A stretch of 64,000 nt of DNA from Aequoribacter fuscus (lineage in GTDB: Bacteria; Pseudomonadota; Gammaproteobacteria; Pseudomonadales; Halieaceae): NCBI RefSeq assembly GCF_009910365.1, contig NZ_CP036423.1, positions 2,852,001 through 2,916,000 on the forward strand, written 5' to 3'. Below the pieces are notes generated by a model. That model was not told the DNA's origin and did no database searches. It worked only from the letters and a program-made list of their open reading frames with translations. This document shows, piece by piece, positions 1 through 8,409 of the stretch. The number at the start of each line of letters is the position of its first letter. Position 1 is the stretch's first letter. Position numbers and translations under genes: made by a program.

Positions 1-2
1 GC

Positions 3-1823
3 CAGCGTAACGGACCTGACGAAGTCTACGACTACGCTAAAGGCCTCCCCATTACCGTGCCCGGAGCAGATGGCGAACAAACCGTGATCGCCCAAATCGA
101 TCGCCCTCTCGATTTTGCGGGACTTACAGACCACGGAGAGTTTTTGGGGCAAGTAGCAGCCTGTCAAAATCCAGATACGCTGCTCGGCAAGGTCTGGCCC
201 ATGTGCATGATGTCGCGCTCGCAAAATTTGTGGGTACAGTTAATCGCAGCGAGCTGGTGGACGCGTCTGGGCGGGCAGAATGCAGTAGAACCCACCCCTT
301 CGTCCATTTGCCTATTCGAAGACTGTGACTCTAAGCAGATCAGTGTCTGGCAGGAAGTCCAAGCTGCAGCGGAGCGGCACTACGATCGCAGCGCAAATTG
401 CGAATTCACCAGCTTCGTGGGCTACGAATACACCGACGCGGTGAATCAAAAAAACCTGCATCGCAACGTCATTTTCCGTAATAGCAAGGTGACCGAGGCA
501 CCCATTTCAACCTACGAAACACAAAAATCGCTGCTGTCGCTTTGGCAGCAATTGGATGAACAGTGTATTCAAGGCACCGAGGGGTGCGACGTACTGGCTA
601 TTCCGCATAATTCCAATCTTTCGGGTGGCCTGATGTTTCAGGACCCCAAGTCGCCCGAAGAGCTACGATTACGCCGCAGTATGGAACCGTTGGTGGAACT
701 GGTGCAGCACAAAGGGGCATCAGAATGCCGTTACGATCGCCTCGCAGGTCGCGGCGTCGACACCACCGACGAACTGTGTGACTTTGAGCAAATCCCCGGA
801 GACAACTTACACATGCTCGGCACGGTTGAAGGTGAAATGCGTAGCGAAGACGGCGCCTTGGTCGACATAGACAACTTCGCACCTCGCAATATGATTCGTA
901 ATGTATTGAAAGACGGTGTGGCCTTGCGATCAGAGCTCGGCGAGAACCCCTTCCAATTTGGTTTTATTGGTAGCACTGATACGCACAGTGCGACCGCAGG
1001 CGGTGCACAAGAAAAGGGCTACGTCGGGCACCTTGGACGTCGTGATTCTGAGTATCGCAACGTGCAGGACCATTTTGTCTCTAACCCTGGCGGCCATGCT
1101 GTCGTGTGGGCGGAAGAGAACTCACGCGATGCCATCTTTGAAGCCATGCGCCGCCGCGAAACCTATGCCACCTCGGGCACCCGTCCCATCGTCCGATTCT
1201 TCGGAGGTGACTACCCAGCAGACGCCTGTACCGCCGTTAACCGGGCCGAACTCGGCTATGACAACGGTGTACCTATGGGCGGTGTTATTGAATCTGCGGC
1301 GCTAGACGGTCCTGCGCGCTTTTTGGTGTACGCCCAAAAAGACGCCGGCACGGCAACACACCCCGGCTATGATTTACAGCGAATTCAAATCATCAAAGGC
1401 TGGGCCGACGCTGAGGGCAAAACTCATGAGCAAGTCTTTGAAGTCGCCGGCAACCCCAACAACGGCGCGAGCGTCGACCCTGACTCCTGCGCCGCGGTGG
1501 GCACGGGCTACAGCGAGCTTTGCACGGTGTGGGAAGATCCAAACTATAACGCCGACGAGAACGCGTTCTACTACGCGCGAGTGATCGAAAACCCCTCGTG
1601 TCGCTGGAGCACACTGCAGTGCATGGACGCCGGCGTAAACCCGTTCTCGGATCAATGTGAAGAGCAATCCCTAGCCGCGTCGGCCAAAGCGCGAGAAAAA
1701 CAAGGGGCTACCGGCGAGGTCTACAAAAACTGCTGTCGTAGCGCAGAAAACGAGGCTTTTTATAGCCCCGTCATCCAAGAGCGAGCGTGGACTTCACCTA
1801 TTTGGATTCAGTCTGCTCTTTAG
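3..1823 (+). CDS. DUF3604 domain protein, 5'-truncated
   Basis: The reading frame is open from the left edge, so the gene begins upstream of the window; the GTG at 57 is only an internal codon. About 606 codons are present. The protein is recognised as DUF3604, a family with a PHP-like metal-dependent hydrolase core. Visible core motifs are GLTDHGEFLG near the start, AIPHNSN in the middle and GSTDTHSA about halfway, giving His and Asp residues suited to metal binding. Many cysteines (for example the CC pair near the C-terminus) fit an exported, disulphide-bonded protein, but the signal peptide would lie outside the window. The substrate of the family is not established. The last 26 bases overlap convergently with the following SDR gene. 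Family call is firm; function is open. Confidence 0.85.
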   Translation, partial: QRNGPDEVYDYAKGLPITVPGADGEQTVIAQIDRPLDFAGLTDHGEFLGQVAACQNPDTLLGKVWPMCMMSRSQNLWVQLIAASWWTRLGGQNAVEPTPSSICLFEDCDSKQISVWQEVQAAAERHYDRSANCEFTSFVGYEYTDAVNQKNLHRNVIFRNSKVTEAPISTYETQKSLLSLWQQLDEQCIQGTEGCDVLAIPHNSNLSGGLMFQDPKSPEELRLRRSMEPLVELVQHKGASECRYDRLAGRGVDTTDELCDFEQIPGDNLHMLGTVEGEMRSEDGALVDIDNFAPRNMIRNVLKDGVALRSELGENPFQFGFIGSTDTHSATAGGAQEKGYVGHLGRRDSEYRNVQDHFVSNPGGHAVVWAEENSRDAIFEAMRRRETYATSGTRPIVRFFGGDYPADACTAVNRAELGYDNGVPMGGVIESAALDGPARFLVYAQKDAGTATHPGYDLQRIQIIKGWADAEGKTHEQVFEVAGNPNNGASVDPDSCAAVGTGYSELCTVWEDPNYNADENAFYYARVIENPSCRWSTLQCMDAGVNPFSDQCEEQSLAASAKAREKQGATGEVYKNCCRSAENEAFYSPVIQERAWTSPIWIQSAL

Positions 1824-2580
1824 CGAGGTGCAAGAAGACGGGGACTTCACCACCCCCGTCAACCTCTAACGCAGCACCCGAAATATAAGACGCCTGCTCA
1901 GAGGCTAAAAACACCACCGCTTTTGCCACATCTTCAGGTTCTGCCATGCGCTTTAACGGCAACATATTCGCCACCCGATCGAAGCCCGCCTGACCACCGT
2001 AATGGTCTACCGCGGCCTCGGTGCGCACCAAACCCACCACGATAGCGTTAACCCGAATCTTGGGGCCCCACTCCATCGCCAGTGATCGCGTTGCACTCAG
2101 CAAACCCGCTTTTGCCGCACCGTATACCGTCGTGTAAGGTGAGGGACGCACCCCGCTCACGCTGGCGATATTAACGATACTGCAACCCTCGCGCTGTGAC
2201 ATCACAGCGTGCACCTGCTGTGAAAAGGTCAACGGTGCAGTCAAGTTAAGAGCCAGTAATTTATCCGTTAAACGCGGACTGGCGGTAGCAAACTCGACTT
2301 CAGGGCTACCCCCAGCATTGTTGACCAAGACGTCCACACCGCCAAATGCGGCGACAGCGGCATCAATCACAGCTTGCGACTGCTCAGGGTCACGAATGTC
2401 TGCAGCCACAAACAGAGCTTCTTTGCCATCAACGGCAATTGCTATCTCGGGCACACGACGACCACAAGCCACCACATTCGCCCCTTGACTCAAAAAGGCT
2501 TGGCAAATGGCGCGCCCGATATAACCGGCACCGCCCGTCACAATGACTGTTTTACTGGCAAACTGGCTCATATAACTCAC
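1798..2580 (-). CDS. SDR family oxidoreductase (distal gene of pair)
   Basis: A 260-residue classical short-chain dehydrogenase/reductase. The nucleotide-binding motif TGGAGYIG is at about residues 15-22, NNAG at 87-90, and the catalytic YxxxK is Tyr153/Lys157 with serines near 140-142. These are the features of NAD(P)-dependent alcohol/ketone interconversion. The start overlaps the stop of the upstream SDR gene by 4 bases, so the two are almost certainly co-transcribed and translationally coupled. The 3' end overlaps the convergent DUF3604 gene by 26 bases. The substrate cannot be read from the sequence. The neighbouring steroid-type enzymes make a hydroxy/keto step on a ring or acyl-CoA substrate plausible, which is inference. 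Confidence 0.9.
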   Translation of the reverse strand: MSYMSQFASKTVIVTGGAGYIGRAICQAFLSQGANVVACGRRVPEIAIAVDGKEALFVAADIRDPEQSQAVIDAAVAAFGGVDVLVNNAGGSPEVEFATASPRLTDKLLALNLTAPLTFSQQVHAVMSQREGCSIVNIASVSGVRPSPYTTVYGAAKAGLLSATRSLAMEWGPKIRVNAIVVGLVRTEAAVDHYGGQAGFDRVANMLPLKRMAEPEDVAKAVVFLASEQASYISGAALEVDGGGEVPVFLHLAKEQTESK

Positions 2581-3329
2581 AAATAGGGAGGGTGGATAGT
2601 GGAGGTGTTGTCTACACTCAGCGCAATACCGTTTACGTGGCGCGAATCGTCTGAGGCCAAGAAGAAAATCACGTTAGCCACATCTTCTGCTTGGCATATA
2701 AATGGCGCTGAATTTTTATACTGATCGGGATCATGACTGTTAGCCTGCCCCGCAATCTCGCGCACCATATCCGTGTTAATACCATCTGGGTGAATCGAGT
2801 TACAGCGTACTTTATTCGCCCGCTGTTTACACAAAACAGCAGTGCTCATGGTCAAGCCGCGCACCGCGGACTTTGAGGCCGTATACGCACAGAAGTCGGG
2901 CACACCCATCAAGGCAGATGACGAGCTCATATTAATAATCGAACCGCCACCGGCTTTCTCAAGCAGTGGCAACATGTACTTAATGGCCAAAAACACGCCA
3001 TCACTATTGACCGACATCAATCGTCGCCAGCCTTCAAGCGACTCCATATCGATGTTACCGTACTGCAAAATCGCCGCGTTGTTCACCAAAATATTCAGAT
3101 TGGCACCATCGGCTTCCAAAGTCGCCACCACACGCTGCCAATCGGCCTCCTCGGCAACGTTTTGCTGAATAAACGTTGCGCCAATCTCCGCCGCCGTGGC
3201 TTCGCCGCGATCAGCCACCACATCGGTAATGTACACCTTGGCGCCCTCAGCTATGAAACGCTCGGCCGCCGCGCGCCCCACGCCTCGCGAACCACCCGTA
3301 ATTAAAGCTGTTTTATTTTTTAGTCTCAT
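2577..3329 (-). CDS. SDR family oxidoreductase (proximal gene of pair)
   Basis: A 250-residue classical SDR with TGGSRGVG at residues 11-18, NNAA at about 83-86, SSSS near 136-139, and catalytic Tyr149/Lys153 (YTASK). An Asp at the end of the second beta strand (YITD) favours NAD over NADP. It is the first gene of a two-gene minus-strand unit and its ATGA overlaps the next SDR start. It is divergent from the MaoC gene, with about 134 bases between the two ATGs that contain a dyad. Families with this look include 3-alpha/beta-hydroxysteroid and cyclohexanol-type dehydrogenases, but the exact substrate is unknown. Confidence 0.9.
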   Translation of the reverse strand: MRLKNKTALITGGSRGVGRAAAERFIAEGAKVYITDVVADRGEATAAEIGATFIQQNVAEEADWQRVVATLEADGANLNILVNNAAILQYGNIDMESLEGWRRLMSVNSDGVFLAIKYMLPLLEKAGGGSIINMSSSSALMGVPDFCAYTASKSAVRGLTMSTAVLCKQRANKVRCNSIHPDGINTDMVREIAGQANSHDPDQYKNSAPFICQAEDVANVIFFLASDDSRHVNGIALSVDNTSTIHPPYL

Positions 3330-3382
3330 GCTGACCCCTCCATCAATGGTGCGAACATTCTAACGGTAAAGTTATATCCTTA

Positions 3383-3404
3383 GCTTAAGTCAGATGGACT
3401 AAGC
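3383..3404. promoter_or_regulatory. Dyad in divergent SDR/MaoC intergenic region
   Basis: An imperfect inverted repeat, GCTTAAGTC, a 5-base spacer, then GACTAAGC, lies about midway between the divergent SDR (3329) and MaoC (3464) starts. The left arm has one extra A. Its size and position fit an operator for a dimeric regulator, but no regulator gene adjoins it. This is pattern evidence only. Confidence 0.3.
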
Positions 3405-3463
3405 AGTCGTAAGATTGCCGATTTCGCTTCGTGCTAGAGTTCGAATTTACACAGGAGTATTAC

Positions 3464-3922
3464 ATGAGCACTTACATTGTTGAATCGCCCGCTGAACTTT
3501 TGAACCTAGTCGGCACCACGCTCGGCCCCAGTGAACCTCTGGTTATTGAACAAGAACGCATCAACCAATTCGCGGACGCCACCGGCGACCATCAGTGGAT
3601 TCACGTTGACCCTGAAAAAGCCAAAGACGGCCCCTTCGGCACCACCATTGCGCACGGCTACTTAACCCTCTCGCTGGCCAACTGGTTCCTGCCCCAGCTA
3701 CTGCAAGTCAACAATGTATCAATGGGCGTGAACTATGGCGCCGAGAGCATTCGCTTCCCATCGACTGTGCCGGTTAACAGCACCATCCGCGCTACCGGCG
3801 AAATTACGTCCGCTGAAGAAGCCAAAGGCGGCGTAAAAGTCGTTGTGCGCATCACCATCACGGTAGAAGGCGCTGAGCGTCCCGCGTGTATCGTCGATAC
3901 GATCAGTATTTTTTATCCCTGA
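3464..3922 (+). CDS. MaoC-like enoyl-CoA hydratase/dehydratase
   Basis: A 152-residue single hot-dog domain protein. The R-specific hydratase motif is clear: ATGDHQWIHVDPEKA followed by GPFGTTIAHGYL, supplying the catalytic Asp/His pair. Homologues hydrate trans-2-enoyl-CoA thioesters in acyl or side-chain beta-oxidation. The ATG at 3464 is chosen because AGGAG at 3453-3457 lies at proper spacing; the upstream GTG at 3431 has no ribosome site. It is transcribed alone, divergent from the SDR pair and convergent with the amidohydrolase gene. A hydratase beside two dehydrogenases suggests that CoA thioester intermediates occur in this island. Confidence 0.88.
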   Translation: MSTYIVESPAELLNLVGTTLGPSEPLVIEQERINQFADATGDHQWIHVDPEKAKDGPFGTTIAHGYLTLSLANWFLPQLLQVNNVSMGVNYGAESIRFPSTVPVNSTIRATGEITSAEEAKGGVKVVVRITITVEGAERPACIVDTISIFYP

Positions 3923-4002
3923 TGCGCGAGCCAGGTTGCCACTGAGTTTTGAAAATACGCGAGCGCTAGCCGAGCGGCTGCGGCCTGTTTCGCGCGGAAC
4001 GT

Positions 4003-4023
4003 CACGCGACAGGACGTCGCGTG
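4003..4023. other. Strong hairpin in convergent intergenic region
   Basis: CACGCGAC, a 5-base loop, then GTCGCGTG form a perfect 8-bp stem. It lies in the 192-base GC-rich gap (3923-4114) between the convergent MaoC and amidohydrolase genes. There is no T tract on either side, so it is not a canonical intrinsic terminator, though it may help end transcription from both directions. Other short dyads (AGCCG/CGGCT) lie nearby. No gene was found in the gap. Confidence 0.4.
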
Positions 4024-4114
4024 CGTAGCGAGCCACGGATGGCCTTGCAGCGGTCCGCAAGAAATTGGCTGAGACGTGAAGGCGGATCGTTAAACGCTCA
4101 AGCCTAACAACTCG

Positions 4115-4987
4115 TTAATCGAGCTTAAACACCGTGCGTGCATTCGCACGTAAGAACTTCGGCCATACTTCGTCGCGGAACGGCACGTTTGGCATATCGC
4201 TGAAGATACGCTCCAGCGACAAGCCCATGGGGAAATAGCCGGCGTACATCACTTTATCAGCACCGCGGGTATTCGCGTAATGGATAATGTCTTTGGGGTA
4301 ATGCTTGGGCGCAAACGCGCTGGTCATGTAGTACAGGTTGGGATACTTAAGCATCAGCTTCCATGCCAGATCGGTCCACGGCTCGCCACCGTGGCGCATC
4401 ACGACTTTCAGCTCAGGAAAGAACCAGCAAATTTCGTCGAGATGCTCGACCTTCTGAGGCTCCATTGGGATCCGTGGCCCTGGCACACCAACACAGGTAC
4501 AAAAAGGAATGTCTAAGTCTACGCACGCGACAAAAATGGGGTACCACTTTTTGTCCGACAGCGAAACTTGTGGGCATAAACCCGACGGGAACGCTGTGAC
4601 CGCTTTCAGATCGTATTTTTCTTTTAAGCGACGAATTTTACGAACTTCTTCCATACCCTTGTTAGGATTGCATTCGTAGCTGGCAATAAAACGGTCGGGA
4701 TGCTCGAGAACCGCTTTGTTCTGAAGCGTGTATTGATCCTCATCGACACCGATCATCGCTTTTTCAATGCCAAACTCATCCATTTTTTGAATCGTATAGG
4801 CGATGTAGTCATCCTGAACGCCAGTTCTGGGGATGTCTTTAAACATATATTGCGCCGGCATTTTGAACATCTCACGACTTTGTTCGTCCATCAACAAAGG
4901 CTTGATGAAGTCGTAGTAGTCCGACGTATCGTTGTTCGGAATCGCCATCATCAAATCGATGATCCCAATGTTTTCTGGCATTGCCAT
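4115..4987 (-). CDS. Amidohydrolase-2-type TIM-barrel protein lacking canonical metal ligands
   Basis: A 290-residue protein of the amidohydrolase-2/ACMSD-like fold. The overall pattern is preserved: IIDL at the N-terminus, a VVMRHGG strand (His199) and a KVMYAGYFP strand. However, the usual DxHxH metal site reads D11-L-M13-M-A15, the third-ligand strand has Cys165 where His is expected, and the catalytic Asp position of the S-D-x-P motif is Tyr251. It is therefore probably not a typical zinc hydrolase. The start is supported by AGGAGA just upstream. It is the last gene of the unit flavoprotein-NTF2-OYE-amidohydrolase, 34 bases after the OYE gene. It may act as a lyase, a binding protein or an enzyme with altered chemistry; the function is unknown. 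Confidence 0.82.
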   Translation of the reverse strand: MAMPENIGIIDLMMAIPNNDTSDYYDFIKPLLMDEQSREMFKMPAQYMFKDIPRTGVQDDYIAYTIQKMDEFGIEKAMIGVDEDQYTLQNKAVLEHPDRFIASYECNPNKGMEEVRKIRRLKEKYDLKAVTAFPSGLCPQVSLSDKKWYPIFVACVDLDIPFCTCVGVPGPRIPMEPQKVEHLDEICWFFPELKVVMRHGGEPWTDLAWKLMLKYPNLYYMTSAFAPKHYPKDIIHYANTRGADKVMYAGYFPMGLSLERIFSDMPNVPFRDEVWPKFLRANARTVFKLD

Positions 4988-5021
4988 GGTGAATCTCCTT
5001 ACGTGAATTTGGTGTAACCTA

Positions 5022-6089
5022 TTACGCGCTCATTGGTGAGTAATCGGTAAATCCTTCGGCTTCTCCGCCATAAAGTGTTTTCATATCTATGCGTGCAAGC
5101 TCAGCGCCTGCTTGGAAGCGCGCCGGCAAATCCGGGTTCGCAATAAACGGACGACCAAAGCTAACTGCGTCGACCCGCCCATCGGCAATAGCTTCGTTGG
5201 CTTCTTCTGCACTGTAGCTATCGTTAGCGATGACATAACCTTTAAAGTTCTCGCGAGCTAACGCTAGCGAATCTAGGCCCGTCGAGTTCATGCGAATCAC
5301 GTGCAGGTAAGCCAAGTTGTAGTAATTAAGACCTTGCATTAGGGCCGCAAAGGTTTCTTTTGGATCATCGTCATGCAAATCATTGAACGGGTTCGCTGGG
5401 CAAATACGCACCCCGACGCGGTCGTGGCCGACGGCTAAAGAAATTGCCGCAACCGTTTCTAAAACAAAACGCAGCCTATTGGCGAGACTGCCGCCGTAGT
5501 TATCTTCACGCTGATTCGTACCGGTGGATAAAAACTGAGCTGGCAAATACCCCGAGGTACAGTGTAGCTCGACGCCCGCAAAACCGGCCTGAATCGCCAG
5601 GATTGCCGAGTTCACATACTGCGCCTGCACCTCTTTGATTTCGTCAAGCGTCATGGCTTCGGGTTCTGGCATGGGCTGCATACCATTTGGGGTAAATATC
5701 TTATCCTTGCAGGCTATGGCCGAAGGTGCCAAAAAGCGGGCCCCTGGCGCTTTGTTGTCAGGGTGACCCACGCGGCCGCAGTGCATAAGCTGCGCCACCA
5801 TTTGCCCACCCTCGGCTTTCACCGCGGCGGTTACCTTGGACCACGCCTCAGCATGCTCGGGCAAAAACAGGCCGGGCGTACGGTTGTAACCTTTTCCATC
5901 GAGCGATGGATGCACACCCTCGCTAATAATAAGGCCAGCACTCGCACGCTGACGGTAGTAATCGACGTGCAAGTCAGTGACCAAATCGTCGTCGGTCGCG
6001 CGACTGCGCGTCATTGGCGCCATGATAATCCGATTAGGAAGTTCGATAGCACCCAAAGTGATGGGCGAAAATAAAGCGTCTAAAGTCAT
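5022..6089 (-). CDS. Old Yellow Enzyme family ene-reductase (NemA-like)
   Basis: A 355-residue FMN-dependent alkene reductase, full length for the family. The N-terminus carries APMTRSRA, and the FMN-binding strand GVRICPAN and C-terminal FGRPFIANPDL are typical. These enzymes reduce C=C bonds conjugated to carbonyls with NAD(P)H. The substrate-anchoring pair usually seen as H-x-x-H/N reads His176-C-T-Ser179, followed by the proton-donor Tyr181, which is a variant pocket. The gene lies 8 bases after the NTF2-like gene in the minus-strand unit. Enone reduction fits with the adjacent steroid-type dehydrogenase and 5-alpha-reductase homologue. Confidence 0.9.
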   Translation of the reverse strand: MTLDALFSPITLGAIELPNRIIMAPMTRSRATDDDLVTDLHVDYYRQRASAGLIISEGVHPSLDGKGYNRTPGLFLPEHAEAWSKVTAAVKAEGGQMVAQLMHCGRVGHPDNKAPGARFLAPSAIACKDKIFTPNGMQPMPEPEAMTLDEIKEVQAQYVNSAILAIQAGFAGVELHCTSGYLPAQFLSTGTNQREDNYGGSLANRLRFVLETVAAISLAVGHDRVGVRICPANPFNDLHDDDPKETFAALMQGLNYYNLAYLHVIRMNSTGLDSLALARENFKGYVIANDSYSAEEANEAIADGRVDAVSFGRPFIANPDLPARFQAGAELARIDMKTLYGGEAEGFTDYSPMSA

Positions 6090-6097
6090 AGGGGTCC

Positions 6098-6739
6098 TTA
6101 ACGCGTGCGGATTTTAGGGTTGCCTTGCTGGCCCCGCATCGTCTTTAAAAATTGCTCGTAGGGCGCTGGCGCTGCAACAGAGGGTAGCTCATCTGAGGGC
6201 TCTTTATCCCAGAAAGCTTTCCAAGTTGGGAACAAATCGTGGTACGCACCTTCGTACGGGTCGCGATCGGGCCAGCGCATTTTGTTGTCGCCCACTGGGG
6301 GTTTATTCAGGTCGACAGCATACCAGTAGCAGGGCAAGCGACGCGCGAAGTACCAGCGTCCATCGATTCGCTCGTAGTGGTCCCAGTAAATCATTTGCAT
6401 AATGACCCACTCGATGTCGCCGTTCTCGGTAGGTGTTTCGTGCTCGTTTTTAGAATACACCACGCCCACCGCATGATCGGGGTCTTCAAATTCGATAATG
6501 TGGTTGCCAATATGGTGAGACGTACCCGTAAACTGCTCTCGCAGTGTTTGATCCATCCATTGCTTAAAGTAAGCGCGGCCCACTTTGTCTTTGCCGACGC
6601 GCACATTTTCAGGGAATAGGTTCACCATGGCGTCAAGGTCACGCATATCTAACGACAGCGAGTATTTAGCCGCCAGTTGACGAATCTCGTCTAAAGACTC
6701 TAAGCGGTCCAGCCTTCTCAAAATTTCTGCATCTGACAT
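6098..6739 (-). CDS. NTF2-like / SnoaL-fold protein
   Basis: A 213-residue protein whose first 140 residues show the SnoaL/NTF2 pattern (AKYSLSLDMRDLDAMVNLF, then HHIGNHIIEF and a W-V-I-M-Q strand). The fold includes ketosteroid isomerases, scytalone dehydratase and ring-hydroxylase beta subunits. The C-terminal 60 residues, rich in aromatic residues and prolines, lie outside the core. The ATG at 6739 is preferred over an upstream start at 6847 because the upstream extension runs inside the flavoprotein gene and AAGGAT lies before 6739. The start is 11 bases after the end of the flavoprotein gene. Isomerase or dehydratase activity on a cyclic enone is possible but not shown. Confidence 0.82.
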   Translation of the reverse strand: MSDAEILRRLDRLESLDEIRQLAAKYSLSLDMRDLDAMVNLFPENVRVGKDKVGRAYFKQWMDQTLREQFTGTSHHIGNHIIEFEDPDHAVGVVYSKNEHETPTENGDIEWVIMQMIYWDHYERIDGRWYFARRLPCYWYAVDLNKPPVGDNKMRWPDRDPYEGAYHDLFPTWKAFWDKEPSDELPSVAAPAPYEQFLKTMRGQQGNPKIRTR

Positions 6740-6749
6740 TGAATAATCC

Positions 6750-8219
6750 TTAAGACTTGGCAATATGAAGACCAGCAACGCGACCACTGAACGAAGCATC
6801 GCCCACCGAACTCCCCGAAGCGTAGCCGTCACCGCGCCGCGGCACACCGCAGGCCGTGCGACCCGCTGCGTACAAACCAGGGATCACTTCACCACCAGCG
6901 GTAAGCACTTGTCCATCCACCGTCGTATCAAGACCACCGAGAGTAAAGTAGGGATAGAAGGTGCCGTTGCCTGGGGTGCAATCCAACGCAACCAAGGGCG
7001 GCTCGAGAGGTTTCAACCACGCGGCATCTTTATGGAACAGCGGGTCCTGTCCTTCTTTGGCAAAACGGTTGAAGGTCTCGATGCAGTTTTGCAGCTGACC
7101 CTCGGGCAGATTAAGCTCTGCTGCGAGTTCATCAACGGTTTCGCCTGTGCCACCAATAGGAGAGCCTAAATAAGACTGTGTCTCGTACCCCTCGTAATCC
7201 TCTACATTCATCACGAAGTAAACAGGACCGCCGACTTGACGCAAACAGGCAGCACCCACTCGACCGTGGTAGGCGTCTTCGTTAATAAATCGCTGCCCCT
7301 GAGCATTGACTAAGATACCGTAGGTCAATGTCGCAGGGGGGTAGTAAGGCAGACTCACAAAGCCTTCGTGCATGTTAATGACCGCACCGCCCACACTCAT
7401 GCCCATTTGAATGCCCGACCCCGTATCGTTAGGGTTACCAATGGGCACACTGGCTTTCAACAGCTCAGGCGCATACTGCTTGACCATGTCTTCATTCATC
7501 ACAAAGCCACCACAGCACAACATCACACCCTGTGTGGCCTCAACGAACTTTTCTTGCATATCTTGACGAATAACGGCGCCACAGACACGGGTAACGCCGT
7601 CTTCGGTACTGACAATCAGCTTAAGAACGCGAGTTTCAAAACGCTGTTCAATACCGCGCTTGGCGACCGCCTCCGCCATAATCTTCATAAAAAGCGGACC
7701 GCCGTTGTCACCCTCGACGTACAAATTATGACCACGCGGTGCCGCAGGAATGTGATCTTTAAACGGCCAGGCTTTTTCGCTACCGGTAAACAACAAACAA
7801 TCGTCGGTTAGAGCCATCATGGCGCGGCCCGGGTACTCCGAATCTTTGAACGGCACGCCCTGCTCGACCAACCAGTCAAAGTGTTCGACACTTTCATCAC
7901 AGTAACGGCGAGTTTTCTCGGCACTCGCCTGCGGGGCGTTCGACATCATCAAATAGTCGTACATAGCATCTGCAGTGTCTTCATAGCCCACCGCTTTTTG
8001 AACCCTCGTGCCGCCGCCTAAATACAGCTCGGCAGATGACAAGGCTGTCGAGCCTCCAGCGTCTGACGCCGCCTCGACAATCATCACTTTTGCGCCACTG
8101 TCATGCGCCGCTATGGCCGAGCACGCACCGGCTGCGCCAAAACCCACCACAAGCACATCCACTTGAGCATCCCAATGCTCGACCTCGCTTCGCTGTAGAG
8201 GCTTAAACTTACTGCTCAC
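6750..8219 (-). CDS. FAD-dependent dehydrogenase, 3-ketosteroid dehydrogenase/fumarate reductase family
   Basis: A 489-residue flavoprotein. GFGAAG at residues 26-31 and Glu49 form the FAD Rossmann site, and GGST follows. The C-terminus has GDGYASGSSVGDASFSGR, the FAD-closing segment of the ketosteroid Delta1-dehydrogenase / fumarate reductase flavoprotein superfamily. Such enzymes introduce or reduce C=C bonds next to a keto or carboxyl group. GTG at 8219 is used with GGGAAGG upstream. It is the first gene of the minus-strand unit reaching to 4115 and is divergent from the 5-alpha-reductase homologue across 190 bases. The call as 3-oxosteroid Delta1-dehydrogenase-like is by similarity of motifs; the true substrate is unknown. 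Confidence 0.85.
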   Translation of the reverse strand: MSSKFKPLQRSEVEHWDAQVDVLVVGFGAAGACSAIAAHDSGAKVMIVEAASDAGGSTALSSAELYLGGGTRVQKAVGYEDTADAMYDYLMMSNAPQASAEKTRRYCDESVEHFDWLVEQGVPFKDSEYPGRAMMALTDDCLLFTGSEKAWPFKDHIPAAPRGHNLYVEGDNGGPLFMKIMAEAVAKRGIEQRFETRVLKLIVSTEDGVTRVCGAVIRQDMQEKFVEATQGVMLCCGGFVMNEDMVKQYAPELLKASVPIGNPNDTGSGIQMGMSVGGAVINMHEGFVSLPYYPPATLTYGILVNAQGQRFINEDAYHGRVGAACLRQVGGPVYFVMNVEDYEGYETQSYLGSPIGGTGETVDELAAELNLPEGQLQNCIETFNRFAKEGQDPLFHKDAAWLKPLEPPLVALDCTPGNGTFYPYFTLGGLDTTVDGQVLTAGGEVIPGLYAAGRTACGVPRRGDGYASGSSVGDASFSGRVAGLHIAKS

Positions 8220-8409
8220 GATACAACCTTCCCTAATCTTGTTTTCATTTTATGGGCCAACCTTATAAGTTTTACCCCCTACACACAGCCCCCATTTGGA
8301 CGATGGGTAGCACATGCTGTGAAACCATAGTCCGAATGTGTGTTAACGAGACCCACCATAGTGCGGTAGCCTACGCACCAACAATTACAATAGACAGGGT
8401 AGTAAGGCT
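8220..8409. promoter_or_regulatory. Divergent promoter region of flavoprotein and 5-alpha-reductase genes
   Basis: The 190-base gap must hold promoters for both directions. On the plus strand TACAAT at 8386-8391 is a fair -10 box about 19 bases before the ATG at 8410, but the -35 is weak. No clear operator dyad was found. Confidence 0.35.

Noticed and set aside
3719-4060. Minus-strand frame opposite the MaoC gene
   Set aside because: It is antisense to a well-supported gene, has no recognisable domain and is basic and low-complexity, as expected of a GC-rich shadow frame.
4090-4109. GTTAAAC and GCCTAAC motifs resembling integron attC core sites
   Set aside because: The two core-like boxes are in the wrong order and have no paired outer arms or integrase nearby; a chance match is more likely.
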